Part shown: positions 45,462 to 52,508 of the stretch, piece after piece
How the letters are laid out: the number at the start of each line of letters is the position of its first letter
Position numbering within the stretch: the stretch's first letter is position 1
NCBI RefSeq assembly: GCF_000419525.1
Contig: NZ_ATTE01000001.1
Location: forward strand, 2,588,655-2,652,654
Origin: Leucothrix mucor DSM 2157
Lineage (GTDB): Bacteria; Pseudomonadota; Gammaproteobacteria; Thiotrichales; Thiotrichaceae
Length of the DNA: 64,000 nt
Direction: 5' to 3'
Program-made: the position numbers and the translations under genes
Notes under the pieces: generated by a model
Told to the model about the DNA's origin: nothing
The model's input: the letters and a program-made list of their open reading frames with translations, nothing else
Databases searched by the model: none

Positions 45462-46136
45462 ATGCATATATTGCTGGTAGAAGATGATCAAAAACTTGCT
45501 GACTACATAGAGCAAGGACTCCTAAACGCGGGGCATACTGTCGACCATATTACGGATGGCAGTATTGCCCTCGCCGCCAGCGTTACCGAGTCTTATGATG
45601 TCGGGATTATCGACCGCATGATTCCGGGTATTGATGGTTTATCGCTGGTTAAAGCCATGCGCGCAGCCAATCTCGCCCTACCGGTTTTATTCCTCACCTC
45701 ACTCGGTGGAGTCGATGATCGGGTTGATGGCCTGCAAGCTGGTGGTGATGATTACCTGACCAAGCCGTTTGCCTTTCCAGAGTTACTCGCTCGCGTTGCC
45801 GCATTAGGTCGACGCCCGCCAATCCAAGGCGAAGAACTCACCCTCAACTATGCCGATATCCATATGAATATCGCCGAGCGCAAAGTTACCCGCGCCGGAC
45901 AAGTCCTCGACTTACTGCCTAAAGAATACAAAATTCTGGAAATATTCCTGCGCAACCAAGGCCGCGTTGTCACCAAAAACATGCTGCTGGAGAAAGTCTG
46001 GGATATCCACTTCGACCCCAAAACCAGCGTGGTGGAAACCCACATCAGCCGCTTGCGCAATAAGCTCGAAAAGCCATTTGGCGATACCATCCTAAAAACC
46101 ATTCGCGGAGCCGGATACAAGCTGGAAGTCAGTTAA
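45462..46136 (+). CDS. OmpR/PhoB-family response regulator
   Basis: A regulator of about 224 residues. The receiver starts MHILLVEDDQKLADYIEQGL; the phospho-acceptor Asp is in IIDRMIPGIDGL and the Lys in LTKPFAFPELLARV. The C-terminal winged helix has LLPKEYKILEIFLRNQGRVVTKNMLLEKVW and THISRLRNKL (parts quoted). It lies 1 bp before its kinase. It is the obvious candidate to bind the TTTACA-N4-TGTAAA operators at 44402 and 45137. Confidence 0.93.
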   Translation: MHILLVEDDQKLADYIEQGLLNAGHTVDHITDGSIALAASVTESYDVGIIDRMIPGIDGLSLVKAMRAANLALPVLFLTSLGGVDDRVDGLQAGGDDYLTKPFAFPELLARVAALGRRPPIQGEELTLNYADIHMNIAERKVTRAGQVLDLLPKEYKILEIFLRNQGRVVTKNMLLEKVWDIHFDPKTSVVETHISRLRNKLEKPFGDTILKTIRGAGYKLEVS

Positions 46137-46137
46137 T

Positions 46138-47559
46138 ATGGCGCTTCCACCGCTCAGTGCTACCCTACGCCGCTATCGAGAAAACCTCACCCGTTCCAGC
46201 GCCATCCAGCAAGGCTTGCTCAACCTCAGCATCTTTTTAATTAGCTTGTTGCTGCTCTCAATCACGACCTATTTTTTCGTGCAAGATGCGCTCTCCAACC
46301 GTGCCGACAATGATCTTCGCCAACGCATGAGCGTGCTGCAAGAACGCCTCTCCGATGATGACTGGGAAGAGGAAGATGATGAAGGCGATTCACCCTATAA
46401 AAAACTCAACCAATCGATGCAAGGTGACGACTTCTTTCTGGTACTGACTGAATCTGATTTGGAGCTGGATAACAATAAAGCCTTTAGCCAAACCGGCTTA
46501 AGCACCCGCGTGTTAAAGCGCCGCAATACCTACCGCAGCGATAAAAACAAAGACACGCGCTACCGCATTTTGGTTGAAAAGCGTGATGGCATGGTCTTCG
46601 TCGTGGGCATTAATAACGACAATGATCAGGAGATTATTGAGATCGTGATGTCGGCGTTTATGCTGAATGCATTGATCGCGATGATTTTTACTGCCCTCCT
46701 CGTGATTTATCTCGCCAACCGCTCTCATCGACAAATCAGGCTTATTGAACATGTCCTCAATCACGCGGCTCAAGGCGATTTAAAACAACGCATCGGACCA
46801 TCAGACAAAAACAATGACCTTGGCCATGTCAGCGATCAAATCGATACCATGCTATCACGACTCGAAACCTCGATGACCGCCATGACCGATATCTCTGCCA
46901 ATATCGCACACGAATTAAAAACGCCGATTTCACGCTTGCGTCATGACCTGATCACCGCACTCGATCAGCACGAACAAGGCAAAGATGTCGAGGCTGCGCT
47001 GAATGACGCCTACGAGGAAACCGGCTATATCACTGAAACCTTTGACGCGCTGTTACGCATTGCACAGATTGAAGGCGGCGCACGACGGGCAAACTTTACC
47101 TCGCTGAATTTACAGTCAGTGATTGAAACGGTGTTGGATATTTATATTGAAGTTGCTGAAGATGCGGGAATGACATTGCAGTTAGCCGCCCCATCAACAG
47201 CGCAATCCAATAAGCCAGTTATGATCCAAGGCGACAAGGAATTGCTAGTGCAAATGCTGGCAAACCTGATTGAAAATGCCATTCGTTATTGCCCTGAAGG
47301 TACGACAATTTCAGTTGAATGCGTCGAGCGCAATGGGCGCATTCAACTCAGTGTTGCGGATAATGGCGCAGGAATTCCGGAAGCGGAGCGCGAGCAAGTG
47401 TTTCAACGGCTATATCGGGTTGATAAAAGCCGCAGTGACAAACGTGGCACGGGGCTTGGCTTGTCACTGGTTAAAGCCATTATCGAGCTGCATCATGCGA
47501 CCATTACACTGGAAGATAACAAGCCGGGCTTACGTGCGGTTATACTGTTCACGCCGTAG
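46138..47559 (+). CDS. Sensor histidine kinase, partner of the 45462 regulator
   Basis: A 473-residue kinase with membrane helices at about 28-50 and 178-199. The periplasmic region between them begins with a strongly acidic patch (DDDWEEEDDEGDS, about residues 79-91). A HAMP linker precedes the phospho-acceptor box ISANIAHELKTPISRLRHD, and the ATPase domain has NLIENAIRYC, DNGAGI and GTGLGLSLVKA. An acidic periplasmic patch suggests sensing of divalent cations or cationic molecules, as in PhoQ. Its last 30 bp overlap the convergent GlxA-type gene. Confidence 0.92.
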   Translation: MALPPLSATLRRYRENLTRSSAIQQGLLNLSIFLISLLLLSITTYFFVQDALSNRADNDLRQRMSVLQERLSDDDWEEEDDEGDSPYKKLNQSMQGDDFFLVLTESDLELDNNKAFSQTGLSTRVLKRRNTYRSDKNKDTRYRILVEKRDGMVFVVGINNDNDQEIIEIVMSAFMLNALIAMIFTALLVIYLANRSHRQIRLIEHVLNHAAQGDLKQRIGPSDKNNDLGHVSDQIDTMLSRLETSMTAMTDISANIAHELKTPISRLRHDLITALDQHEQGKDVEAALNDAYEETGYITETFDALLRIAQIEGGARRANFTSLNLQSVIETVLDIYIEVAEDAGMTLQLAAPSTAQSNKPVMIQGDKELLVQMLANLIENAIRYCPEGTTISVECVERNGRIQLSVADNGAGIPEAEREQVFQRLYRVDKSRSDKRGTGLGLSLVKAIIELHHATITLEDNKPGLRAVILFTP

Positions 47560-48501
47560 CTCACTCGGGCTTTGCCCATAAACGGCTCTGAAACATTTAG
47601 CAAAATAACTCTGCGAGCTAAAGCCCGTTGTCTGTGCAATGGTGCTAAATGGAAGGCGCGTTTCTTCAACCATTTTTTTGGCATGCGCTAAGCGTAATTT
47701 CAGATAGTAATAACCCGGTGGCATCCCCTCATGACGACGAAATACATTTTCTAAAGTGCGCGTGGTTGTGCCAATTTTATTCGCCAGTCGCGCGATTGAA
47801 TAAGGCTGCTCTATATTGCCTTCCATAACCTCGACCGCAGCCCCCAGCGTTTCTGATTTCATCCGTAAACGCAGGTAGCGAATGCTCCGGTGCATTTCTG
47901 TTTCGCTACGCATTCTATCCTGCAAAAACTGCTCAGAAACACGCGCCGAAAAGTCATAGCCATGATCTCTGGCGATCATATATAACACCATGTCCAGTGC
48001 CGAGATCCCGCCGGCACAACTGAGAATATCCTGATTAACGGTAAAGAAGTTTTCTTGCAGCACAGTACTGGGGTACAACTCCTGAAATGCCGCTCTTTGC
48101 TCATAGGCAAGCGTGCAACCAAGGCTATCCAACAGGCCTGCTCTGGCCAAAATAAAACTGCCACTAGACAGGGCCGCTAATCGGCAATGCTTCCGGTGTA
48201 ACTGAGAGAGCTTCCTAAACACAGGGCTATTTTGATACAGCGCAGCCTGTCGAAAGGCGCAGACAAATAGCGTCGTGCAATCCAGCGTCGCTTCAGAGAA
48301 AAACTGCTGTGTTTGCACCGAGATCTGATTAGAGCTCAGCACCGTATCCGAGCTGATATCCCCGCTGTATAACGTCAGCTCATACAAGGGCGAGTTGCTC
48401 AACGTGTTAGCGACAGTTAAGGCCTCGACTGCCAATGAAAAAGACGTGAGCGCGAACCCCGGAATTAACAGAAAACCGACGCGCTGTACCTGGCTATTCA
48501 T
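47530..48501 (-). CDS. GlxA-type transcriptional regulator (DJ-1/PfpI plus AraC HTH)
   Basis: A 323-residue regulator. The N-terminal DJ-1/PfpI-like ligand domain (about 5-180: VGFLLIPGFALTSFSLAVEALTVANTLS in part; LAALSSGSFILARAGLLDS) is followed by an AraC-type double helix-turn-helix ending FSSQSYFAKCFRAVYGQSPSELR. Relatives control catabolism of choline derivatives, carnitine and arginine. Divergent from the 2-oxoglutarate oxygenase gene 126 bp away, which is its likely target. Confidence 0.9.
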   Translation of the reverse strand: MNSQVQRVGFLLIPGFALTSFSLAVEALTVANTLSNSPLYELTLYSGDISSDTVLSSNQISVQTQQFFSEATLDCTTLFVCAFRQAALYQNSPVFRKLSQLHRKHCRLAALSSGSFILARAGLLDSLGCTLAYEQRAAFQELYPSTVLQENFFTVNQDILSCAGGISALDMVLYMIARDHGYDFSARVSEQFLQDRMRSETEMHRSIRYLRLRMKSETLGAAVEVMEGNIEQPYSIARLANKIGTTTRTLENVFRRHEGMPPGYYYLKLRLAHAKKMVEETRLPFSTIAQTTGFSSQSYFAKCFRAVYGQSPSELRREQYNRT

Positions 48502-48627
48502 CCACTTTCCCTACCTGCTTATCAATCATACGCATTGGTCATCATTGTTTTCGCATTTGTTATAGCAGCCATAGCCCGATCCTCACAGAATAGTTTGCTC
48601 TGAAACCTCACTGACACCAAACCGACT

Positions 48628-49626
48628 ATGAATATACCAGCACCTGCTACGCGTGAATTAGCCAGTCAGAGCCTCTCGTTTGACAGAATTCCAATTGTTG
48701 ATATCGGTCCTTTACTCAATGGTAGCAACCCTCAGCAAGTTGCCAGAGAGATCGGTGATATTTGTGAAAACATCGGATTTCTCTACATCAAGAATCATGG
48801 CATTAGCGAGCAATTAATCAACGATGCTTACACCCAAGCTGAGGCGTTTTTTGCCTTACCTCAAGCCGAAAAAGACAAATTAAACATCGTAAACTCAGGC
48901 CCGACGCTGCGTGGCTACATCCCCATTTACGGTGAAAACGTCGACCCTAAATTTACCAAGGATTTTAAAGAATGTTTTGATCTTGGCAAGCACGAAGACG
49001 CTGTCAGTCCGTTTTTTGGTCCTAACTTGATGCCGGAGCAGCCTGCAAAATTCACTGAAGTATTTGAAGCCTATCATGAAGCCATGATGGCATTGGCAAC
49101 ACAACTAGTCAGCGCCATTGCCCTTAGCCTTGGTTTGCCTGCTGACTACTTTGCCAAGCGCCAACAAAAGCCCATTACCATACAACGCCTGCTGCACTAT
49201 CCACCACAACAAGGCGATATATCCGTTAAAGAAATCGGCGTGGGTGCGCATACTGATTACGGTTTTCTAACCATTTTGGCACAGGATGATAAAGGCGGTT
49301 TGCAGGTACAAAACCGTGAAGGCGAATGGGTCAATGCACCACCGGTGCCGGGTACTTTTATTGTTAATATTGGTGACTTGGTGCAAACACTCACGAATGA
49401 CCGCTATATCTCCACCATGCACCGCGTGATTAATACCAGCGGGCAAGAGCGCTACTCCTTACCTTTCTTTTTAGATATGGATTTTGATGCGGTTGTTGGG
49501 CCAGTACCTACCTGCATCAAGTTTGGGGAGCCGGCAAAATACGCGCCGTATCGTTGTGGAGAGCACAAGTATCAACGCTTTGTGAATAGCTATGAGCACT
49601 TACAAAAGGCAGCACTCATCGCATAA
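48628..49626 (+). CDS. 2-oxoglutarate/Fe(II)-dependent oxygenase (isopenicillin-N-synthase-like)
   Basis: A 332-residue enzyme of the IPNS/DIOX-N family. The N-terminal part has IPIVDIGPLL, ENIGFLYIKNHGI and RGYIPIYGENVDP. The iron ligands are His and Asp in GAHTDYGFLTIL and the distal His in TMHRVIN; the co-substrate Arg is in RYSLPFF. It hydroxylates or desaturates a small organic molecule. The divergent GlxA-type regulator suggests a catabolic substrate. The exact substrate cannot be read from the sequence. Confidence 0.9.
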   Translation: MNIPAPATRELASQSLSFDRIPIVDIGPLLNGSNPQQVAREIGDICENIGFLYIKNHGISEQLINDAYTQAEAFFALPQAEKDKLNIVNSGPTLRGYIPIYGENVDPKFTKDFKECFDLGKHEDAVSPFFGPNLMPEQPAKFTEVFEAYHEAMMALATQLVSAIALSLGLPADYFAKRQQKPITIQRLLHYPPQQGDISVKEIGVGAHTDYGFLTILAQDDKGGLQVQNREGEWVNAPPVPGTFIVNIGDLVQTLTNDRYISTMHRVINTSGQERYSLPFFLDMDFDAVVGPVPTCIKFGEPAKYAPYRCGEHKYQRFVNSYEHLQKAALIA

Positions 49627-49641
49627 GCGTTTAAATTAAAA

Positions 49642-49679
49642 CCAATCCGCCGTGCAACTCATTCGCCACGGCGGATTGG
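49642..49679. terminator. Strong stem-loop after the oxygenase gene
   Basis: CCAATCCGCCGTG and CACGGCGGATTGG form a perfect 13-bp stem with a 12-base loop. There is no T tract, so it may be a rho-dependent or mRNA-stabilising structure between convergent genes. Confidence 0.5.
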
Positions 49680-49710
49680 ACAGACTTGTCTAGTGTACGG
49701 GGCTGAAGTG

Positions 49711-50046
49711 CTAAGCGCACTCCCCTTCAGTGTAGCTTCTCACCTTAGGATCGCTACACGCCGAGCAACTATTTGAATACGTCTTTTTCTTCATCATAAT
49801 CACCGCAGGACAGGCCATACCCGGTTTGCAGACAGGCGCTTCCGCAACATTCCCGCAGACAGGCAGGTATTGCATGGTACACATTTCAGGGCGTGGGTCC
49901 TTGCATTGAGTCACAACTGGTGTGCTTTCTTCTGGTGGTACAATGCCTATGGGCTCTTCAGGAGCAGGCTTTGTCGCACCCATGCATGAGACTAAAAAGC
50001 CTGCCACCACTGCCATTAAAATAGTTTGCCAAATGTGTTTCTTCAT
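49711..50046 (-). CDS. Lipoprotein with Kazal-like cysteine domain
   Basis: A 111-residue predicted lipoprotein (lipobox around LVSC, residue 21). The mature part has a Pro/Glu-rich linker, then seven further cysteines with the pattern C-x7-C-x7-C ... KTYSNSCSACSD ... GEC. MQYLPVCGN followed by TYSNSCSA is the signature of Kazal-type serine protease inhibitor domains, here with an insertion (VAEAPVCKPGMACPAVIM) between PVCG and the TYSN block. A protease-inhibiting or protective function at the outer membrane is inferred. Confidence 0.75.
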   Translation of the reverse strand: MKKHIWQTILMAVVAGFLVSCMGATKPAPEEPIGIVPPEESTPVVTQCKDPRPEMCTMQYLPVCGNVAEAPVCKPGMACPAVIMMKKKTYSNSCSACSDPKVRSYTEGECA

Positions 50047-50143
50047 ACCTGTCTCCTTATTTGATTAACAACGCTAAAAGCCACCAAAGGCCTTATCGCA
50101 TGTTAACCAGTAAGGTGAAAAAGATACACTGCTTAATTTAACC

Positions 50144-50521
50144 TCAATACTCCACCGCCTCAAACTCAATCCCATGCAAATGAAAGTAAAAACGCCGTCC
50201 TGGTGCAGTATCATTCTCATTATGAATAGCAATATTTGAGTTCAGCACCATTTGTTTTATCTCATCTAAATCATCCACAACAACCCCAATATGATTCATT
50301 GCACGATCAGATAAGTAAGGCTCCACCGGCTCTCCCGTCAATTTCGGCGGCGTGTAAAGCGCCAAATAAGAATGCTCACTCCCCACGTGTACGGTATAAC
50401 CATTATCTTTAGAATCACCCTGCCAGCGAACCTTCCAACCCAGCAGCTCACACAACGCTTGCGCCAGCTCAATAGGCTTTTCCACTGTAATATTTAAATG
50501 TTCCACTATTGCTGCTTTCAT
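50144..50521 (-). CDS. VOC-family (glyoxalase/bleomycin-resistance fold) protein
   Basis: A 125-residue vicinal-oxygen-chelate protein. It begins VEHLNITVEKPIELAQALCELLGW and ends HLHGIEFEAVEY (parts quoted), with NHIGVVVDDLDEI starting the second half. The metal-ligand positions His9, His78 (NHIG) and Glu near the end are compatible with a metal site. It could be a lyase, dioxygenase or drug-sequestering protein. A SoxR-type promoter lies immediately upstream, so it should be induced by redox-active compounds. Confidence 0.85.
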   Translation of the reverse strand: MKAAIVEHLNITVEKPIELAQALCELLGWKVRWQGDSKDNGYTVHVGSEHSYLALYTPPKLTGEPVEPYLSDRAMNHIGVVVDDLDEIKQMVLNSNIAIHNENDTAPGRRFYFHLHGIEFEAVEY

Positions 50522-50553
50522 CGCTTTTCTCCGTTTGTTAAGTCAATGGTGGT

Positions 50554-50584
50554 AGCATGAAACCTCAAGTTAACTTTAGATCAA
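50554..50584 (-). promoter_or_regulatory. SoxR-dependent promoter with sox box, facing the VOC gene
   Basis: CCTCAAGTTAACTTTAGA (50563-50580) matches the E. coli sox box in 16 of 18 positions. On the minus strand TTGATC (-35) and CATGCT (-10) are separated by exactly 19 bp, the over-long spacer used by SoxR and other MerR-type activators. The predicted start is some 15-25 bp before the VOC ATG. Confidence 0.85.
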
Positions 50585-50591
50585 GGCTTTT

Positions 50592-51092
50592 ATGGCATAT
50601 CGTGGAAATGAATTTATCGCTATCGGGAAACTAGCCGAACGTACCGGCGTCGCGGTATCGGCATTACGGTTTTATGAGGAAAAAGGACTGGTCAAAGCCC
50701 TACGCAGCAGTAGCGGCCATCGACAATTCAAACGCTCAGATATTCGCCGCATATCATTTGTACTGGCCGCACAGAAGCTAGGCTTCACACTGCCAGAAAT
50801 ACGCGAACAACTAGATAGCCTGCCCGATGCAAGAACACCGACCAAAGCCGATTGGGAAAAATTAAGCAGGAAATTTAAAGCAGAAATCGAGCAACGTATC
50901 GCAGGCTTGGAACAACTACGAGATACACTAGACTCGTGTATCGGCTGCGGCTGCCTATCACTACAAAAGTGTCGCCTATACAACCCCGATGATCAAGCCG
51001 CAGAACTAGGAGCCGGCCCCAGATATCTAAAAGGAAACACCCCACCCTCTCAGACAACATACCAAAGTAGGCCAAAGCATCCCGCAGAATAA
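50592..51092 (+). CDS. soxR: Redox-sensing MerR-family activator SoxR
   Basis: A 166-residue regulator (E. coli SoxR has 154). The MerR helix-turn-helix (IGKLAERTGVAVSALRFYEEKGL) is followed by a dimerisation helix and the [2Fe-2S] ligands in CIGCGCLSLQKC, the invariant SoxR CxxCxCx5C set. It activates promoters when its cluster is oxidised by redox-cycling compounds. soxS is not adjacent, as expected outside enterics. The final codons and the stop (TAA at 51090-51092) lie inside a palindromic element, so the last few residues (PKHPAE) are element-derived. Confidence 0.93.
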   Translation: MAYRGNEFIAIGKLAERTGVAVSALRFYEEKGLVKALRSSSGHRQFKRSDIRRISFVLAAQKLGFTLPEIREQLDSLPDARTPTKADWEKLSRKFKAEIEQRIAGLEQLRDTLDSCIGCGCLSLQKCRLYNPDDQAAELGAGPRYLKGNTPPSQTTYQSRPKHPAE

Positions 51093-51137
51093 GCGCCTTC
51101 CGACGCAGGAGGCGAAGCGTTTATGCGGGATGCTTTG
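51073..51137. repeat. Long palindromic element, copy 2 (14-bp arms, 37-base core)
   Basis: CAAAGCATCCCGCA (51073-51086) is the perfect inverse complement of TGCGGGATGCTTTG (51124-51137). The 37-base core is 33/37 identical to that of copy 1. Relative to copy 1, two T:A pairs of the stem are changed to C:G on both arms. It covers the soxR stop codon and lies between convergent genes, so it may act as a bidirectional transcription end. Confidence 0.85.
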
Positions 51138-51155
51138 ACCGAAACTAGGAAGTGA

Positions 51156-51707
51156 TTACTTCTTAGCCCAAGCAAACTGCTTGAATGCATCATCAACTGG
51201 CGTTTCAGCAATGTGATTCACATAGTTGCTCATCACTTTCTGAGACAAGCCCAAAATGATTTCCAGCAACTGACGCTCACCATAACCGGCCGCGTAAAAC
51301 GCTTTAATTTCTTCCTGAGTCAAGTTACCACGGCTGCGAACCATCGCCAGAGTCGTGTCATGCAGTGCCTGCAACTTCTCAGTTGGCATTGGCTCGCTGT
51401 TTCTCAGCGCTTCAGTCAGTGCTGGATCAACTTTCATTGAATGCGCGATACCAGTATGAGCCGGTACGCAGTAATGGCACTCGTGCTCAACGTTAATCGT
51501 CTGCCATACCACCGTCAGCTCTTCTGCATCAAACGATGAGTTTGCAAATAACTCATGCAGTACTTGGTAGCCTTCCAGCAAGCCAGGTGCGCTCGCCATT
51601 ACGCCATGCAGGCCAGGAATCATGCCATAGGCTTTGAATGATTTTTCCAGAAACGGCTTGCTCTCTGCGGGTGTTGTCTCTAAATCATGAATGGTAAAAG
51701 TAGTCAT
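51156..51707 (-). CDS. AhpD-like/carboxymuconolactone decarboxylase-family protein
   Basis: A 183-residue AhpD-fold protein. The redox-type motif ECHYCVPAHTGIA gives the E-x-x-C-x-x-C-x3-H proton-relay set of alkylhydroperoxidase AhpD. The remainder is helical and typical of the family. It probably reduces peroxides or quinone-like compounds, though many members are uncharacterised. It converges on soxR, and its upstream region has two GAAC-N4-GTTC operators, suggesting control by a TetR-type repressor encoded elsewhere. Confidence 0.85.
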   Translation of the reverse strand: MTTFTIHDLETTPAESKPFLEKSFKAYGMIPGLHGVMASAPGLLEGYQVLHELFANSSFDAEELTVVWQTINVEHECHYCVPAHTGIAHSMKVDPALTEALRNSEPMPTEKLQALHDTTLAMVRSRGNLTQEEIKAFYAAGYGERQLLEIILGLSQKVMSNYVNHIAETPVDDAFKQFAWAKK

Positions 51708-51785
51708 TTTTTCTCTCCAGATGGTGCGATTAAGTAATGCCCTTTAATAGGCGTTTGTGTTCGATGGAGAGGACTATAAATAAAA

Positions 51786-51823
51786 TTGAACGATTGTTCA
51801 ATATATATTTGAACAAATGTTCT
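51786..51823 (-). promoter_or_regulatory. Twin palindromic operators upstream of the AhpD-like gene
   Basis: TTGAACGATTGTTCAA (51786-51801) and TTGAACAAATGTTCT (51809-51823) share the GAAC-N4-GTTC core. Their centres are 23 bp apart, about two helical turns. The layout is typical of TetR-family operators; no TetR gene is in the window. Confidence 0.65.
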
Positions 51824-51904
51824 AAATAGTTTTCAAGGCACAAAAAACCGAAGCCGTATATTCCTATACCCTGCTCCGGCCAATGTGTTCGGTTAAATGA
51901 TTTA

Positions 51905-52426
51905 TTACTGTTTTACATAGATCAGCTTGTCAGTATCAAAGCCAATTTCAGCCGCTCGCTTTTCAAAGCGCTCAATCAGCTTAGGGTCGACCGTTTTAGT
52001 TCTGGATAGCAACCACAGGTATGACAAATCAGGGCCGGAAACAAAGGCGTAGTTGTAGTTTTCTTTATCCAAATCAAACACCACATAAGAGCCATAAAAT
52101 GGTCCAAAGAATGAGACTTTGAGGTAGCCAGTCGTTGGATCATTCACAAACTTAGCTTTACCAACAGACTCGCTCCACTTGTTTTTAGTTGTCGAGAATC
52201 CGCGATTGGTGACTTTCACCGTGCCATTTTTATTCAGCTCATACTCGGCAGTCACCTGCTCTAGGCCGCGCTCAAAGGAATGGTCCAGTCGGGCAACTTC
52301 GTACCATTTCCCCATATAGCGGTTGATATCAAAGTCTTTAACCGGCGTTACACCCGTCGGCATACCGGTGCAGCCACTAAGAATAAGTGCCACGCCAGCT
52401 AGGAAAAGTGTTTTGATTGCGTTCAT
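51905..52426 (-). CDS. blc: Bacterial lipocalin Blc (outer-membrane lipoprotein)
   Basis: A 173-residue lipoprotein with lipobox ILSGC (Cys19), followed by the lipocalin signature RYMGKWYEVARLDHSFERG (residues about 36-54), TAEYELNKNGTVKVTNRG in part, and the LWLLSRTKTVD block. Blc binds lysophospholipids or fatty acids at the outer membrane and is linked to membrane stress. Length and motifs are normal. It follows the AhpD-like gene's control region on the same strand, as a separate unit. Confidence 0.93.
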   Translation of the reverse strand: MNAIKTLFLAGVALILSGCTGMPTGVTPVKDFDINRYMGKWYEVARLDHSFERGLEQVTAEYELNKNGTVKVTNRGFSTTKNKWSESVGKAKFVNDPTTGYLKVSFFGPFYGSYVVFDLDKENYNYAFVSGPDLSYLWLLSRTKTVDPKLIERFEKRAAEIGFDTDKLIYVKQ

Positions 52427-52508
52427 TGCTTAAGCTCCTTACAAGCTCGAAAAATTATAAGCCTAAAGTAGCAAGCGCGATGTCGATATAACGTGAAGGG
52501 AATTGAGT

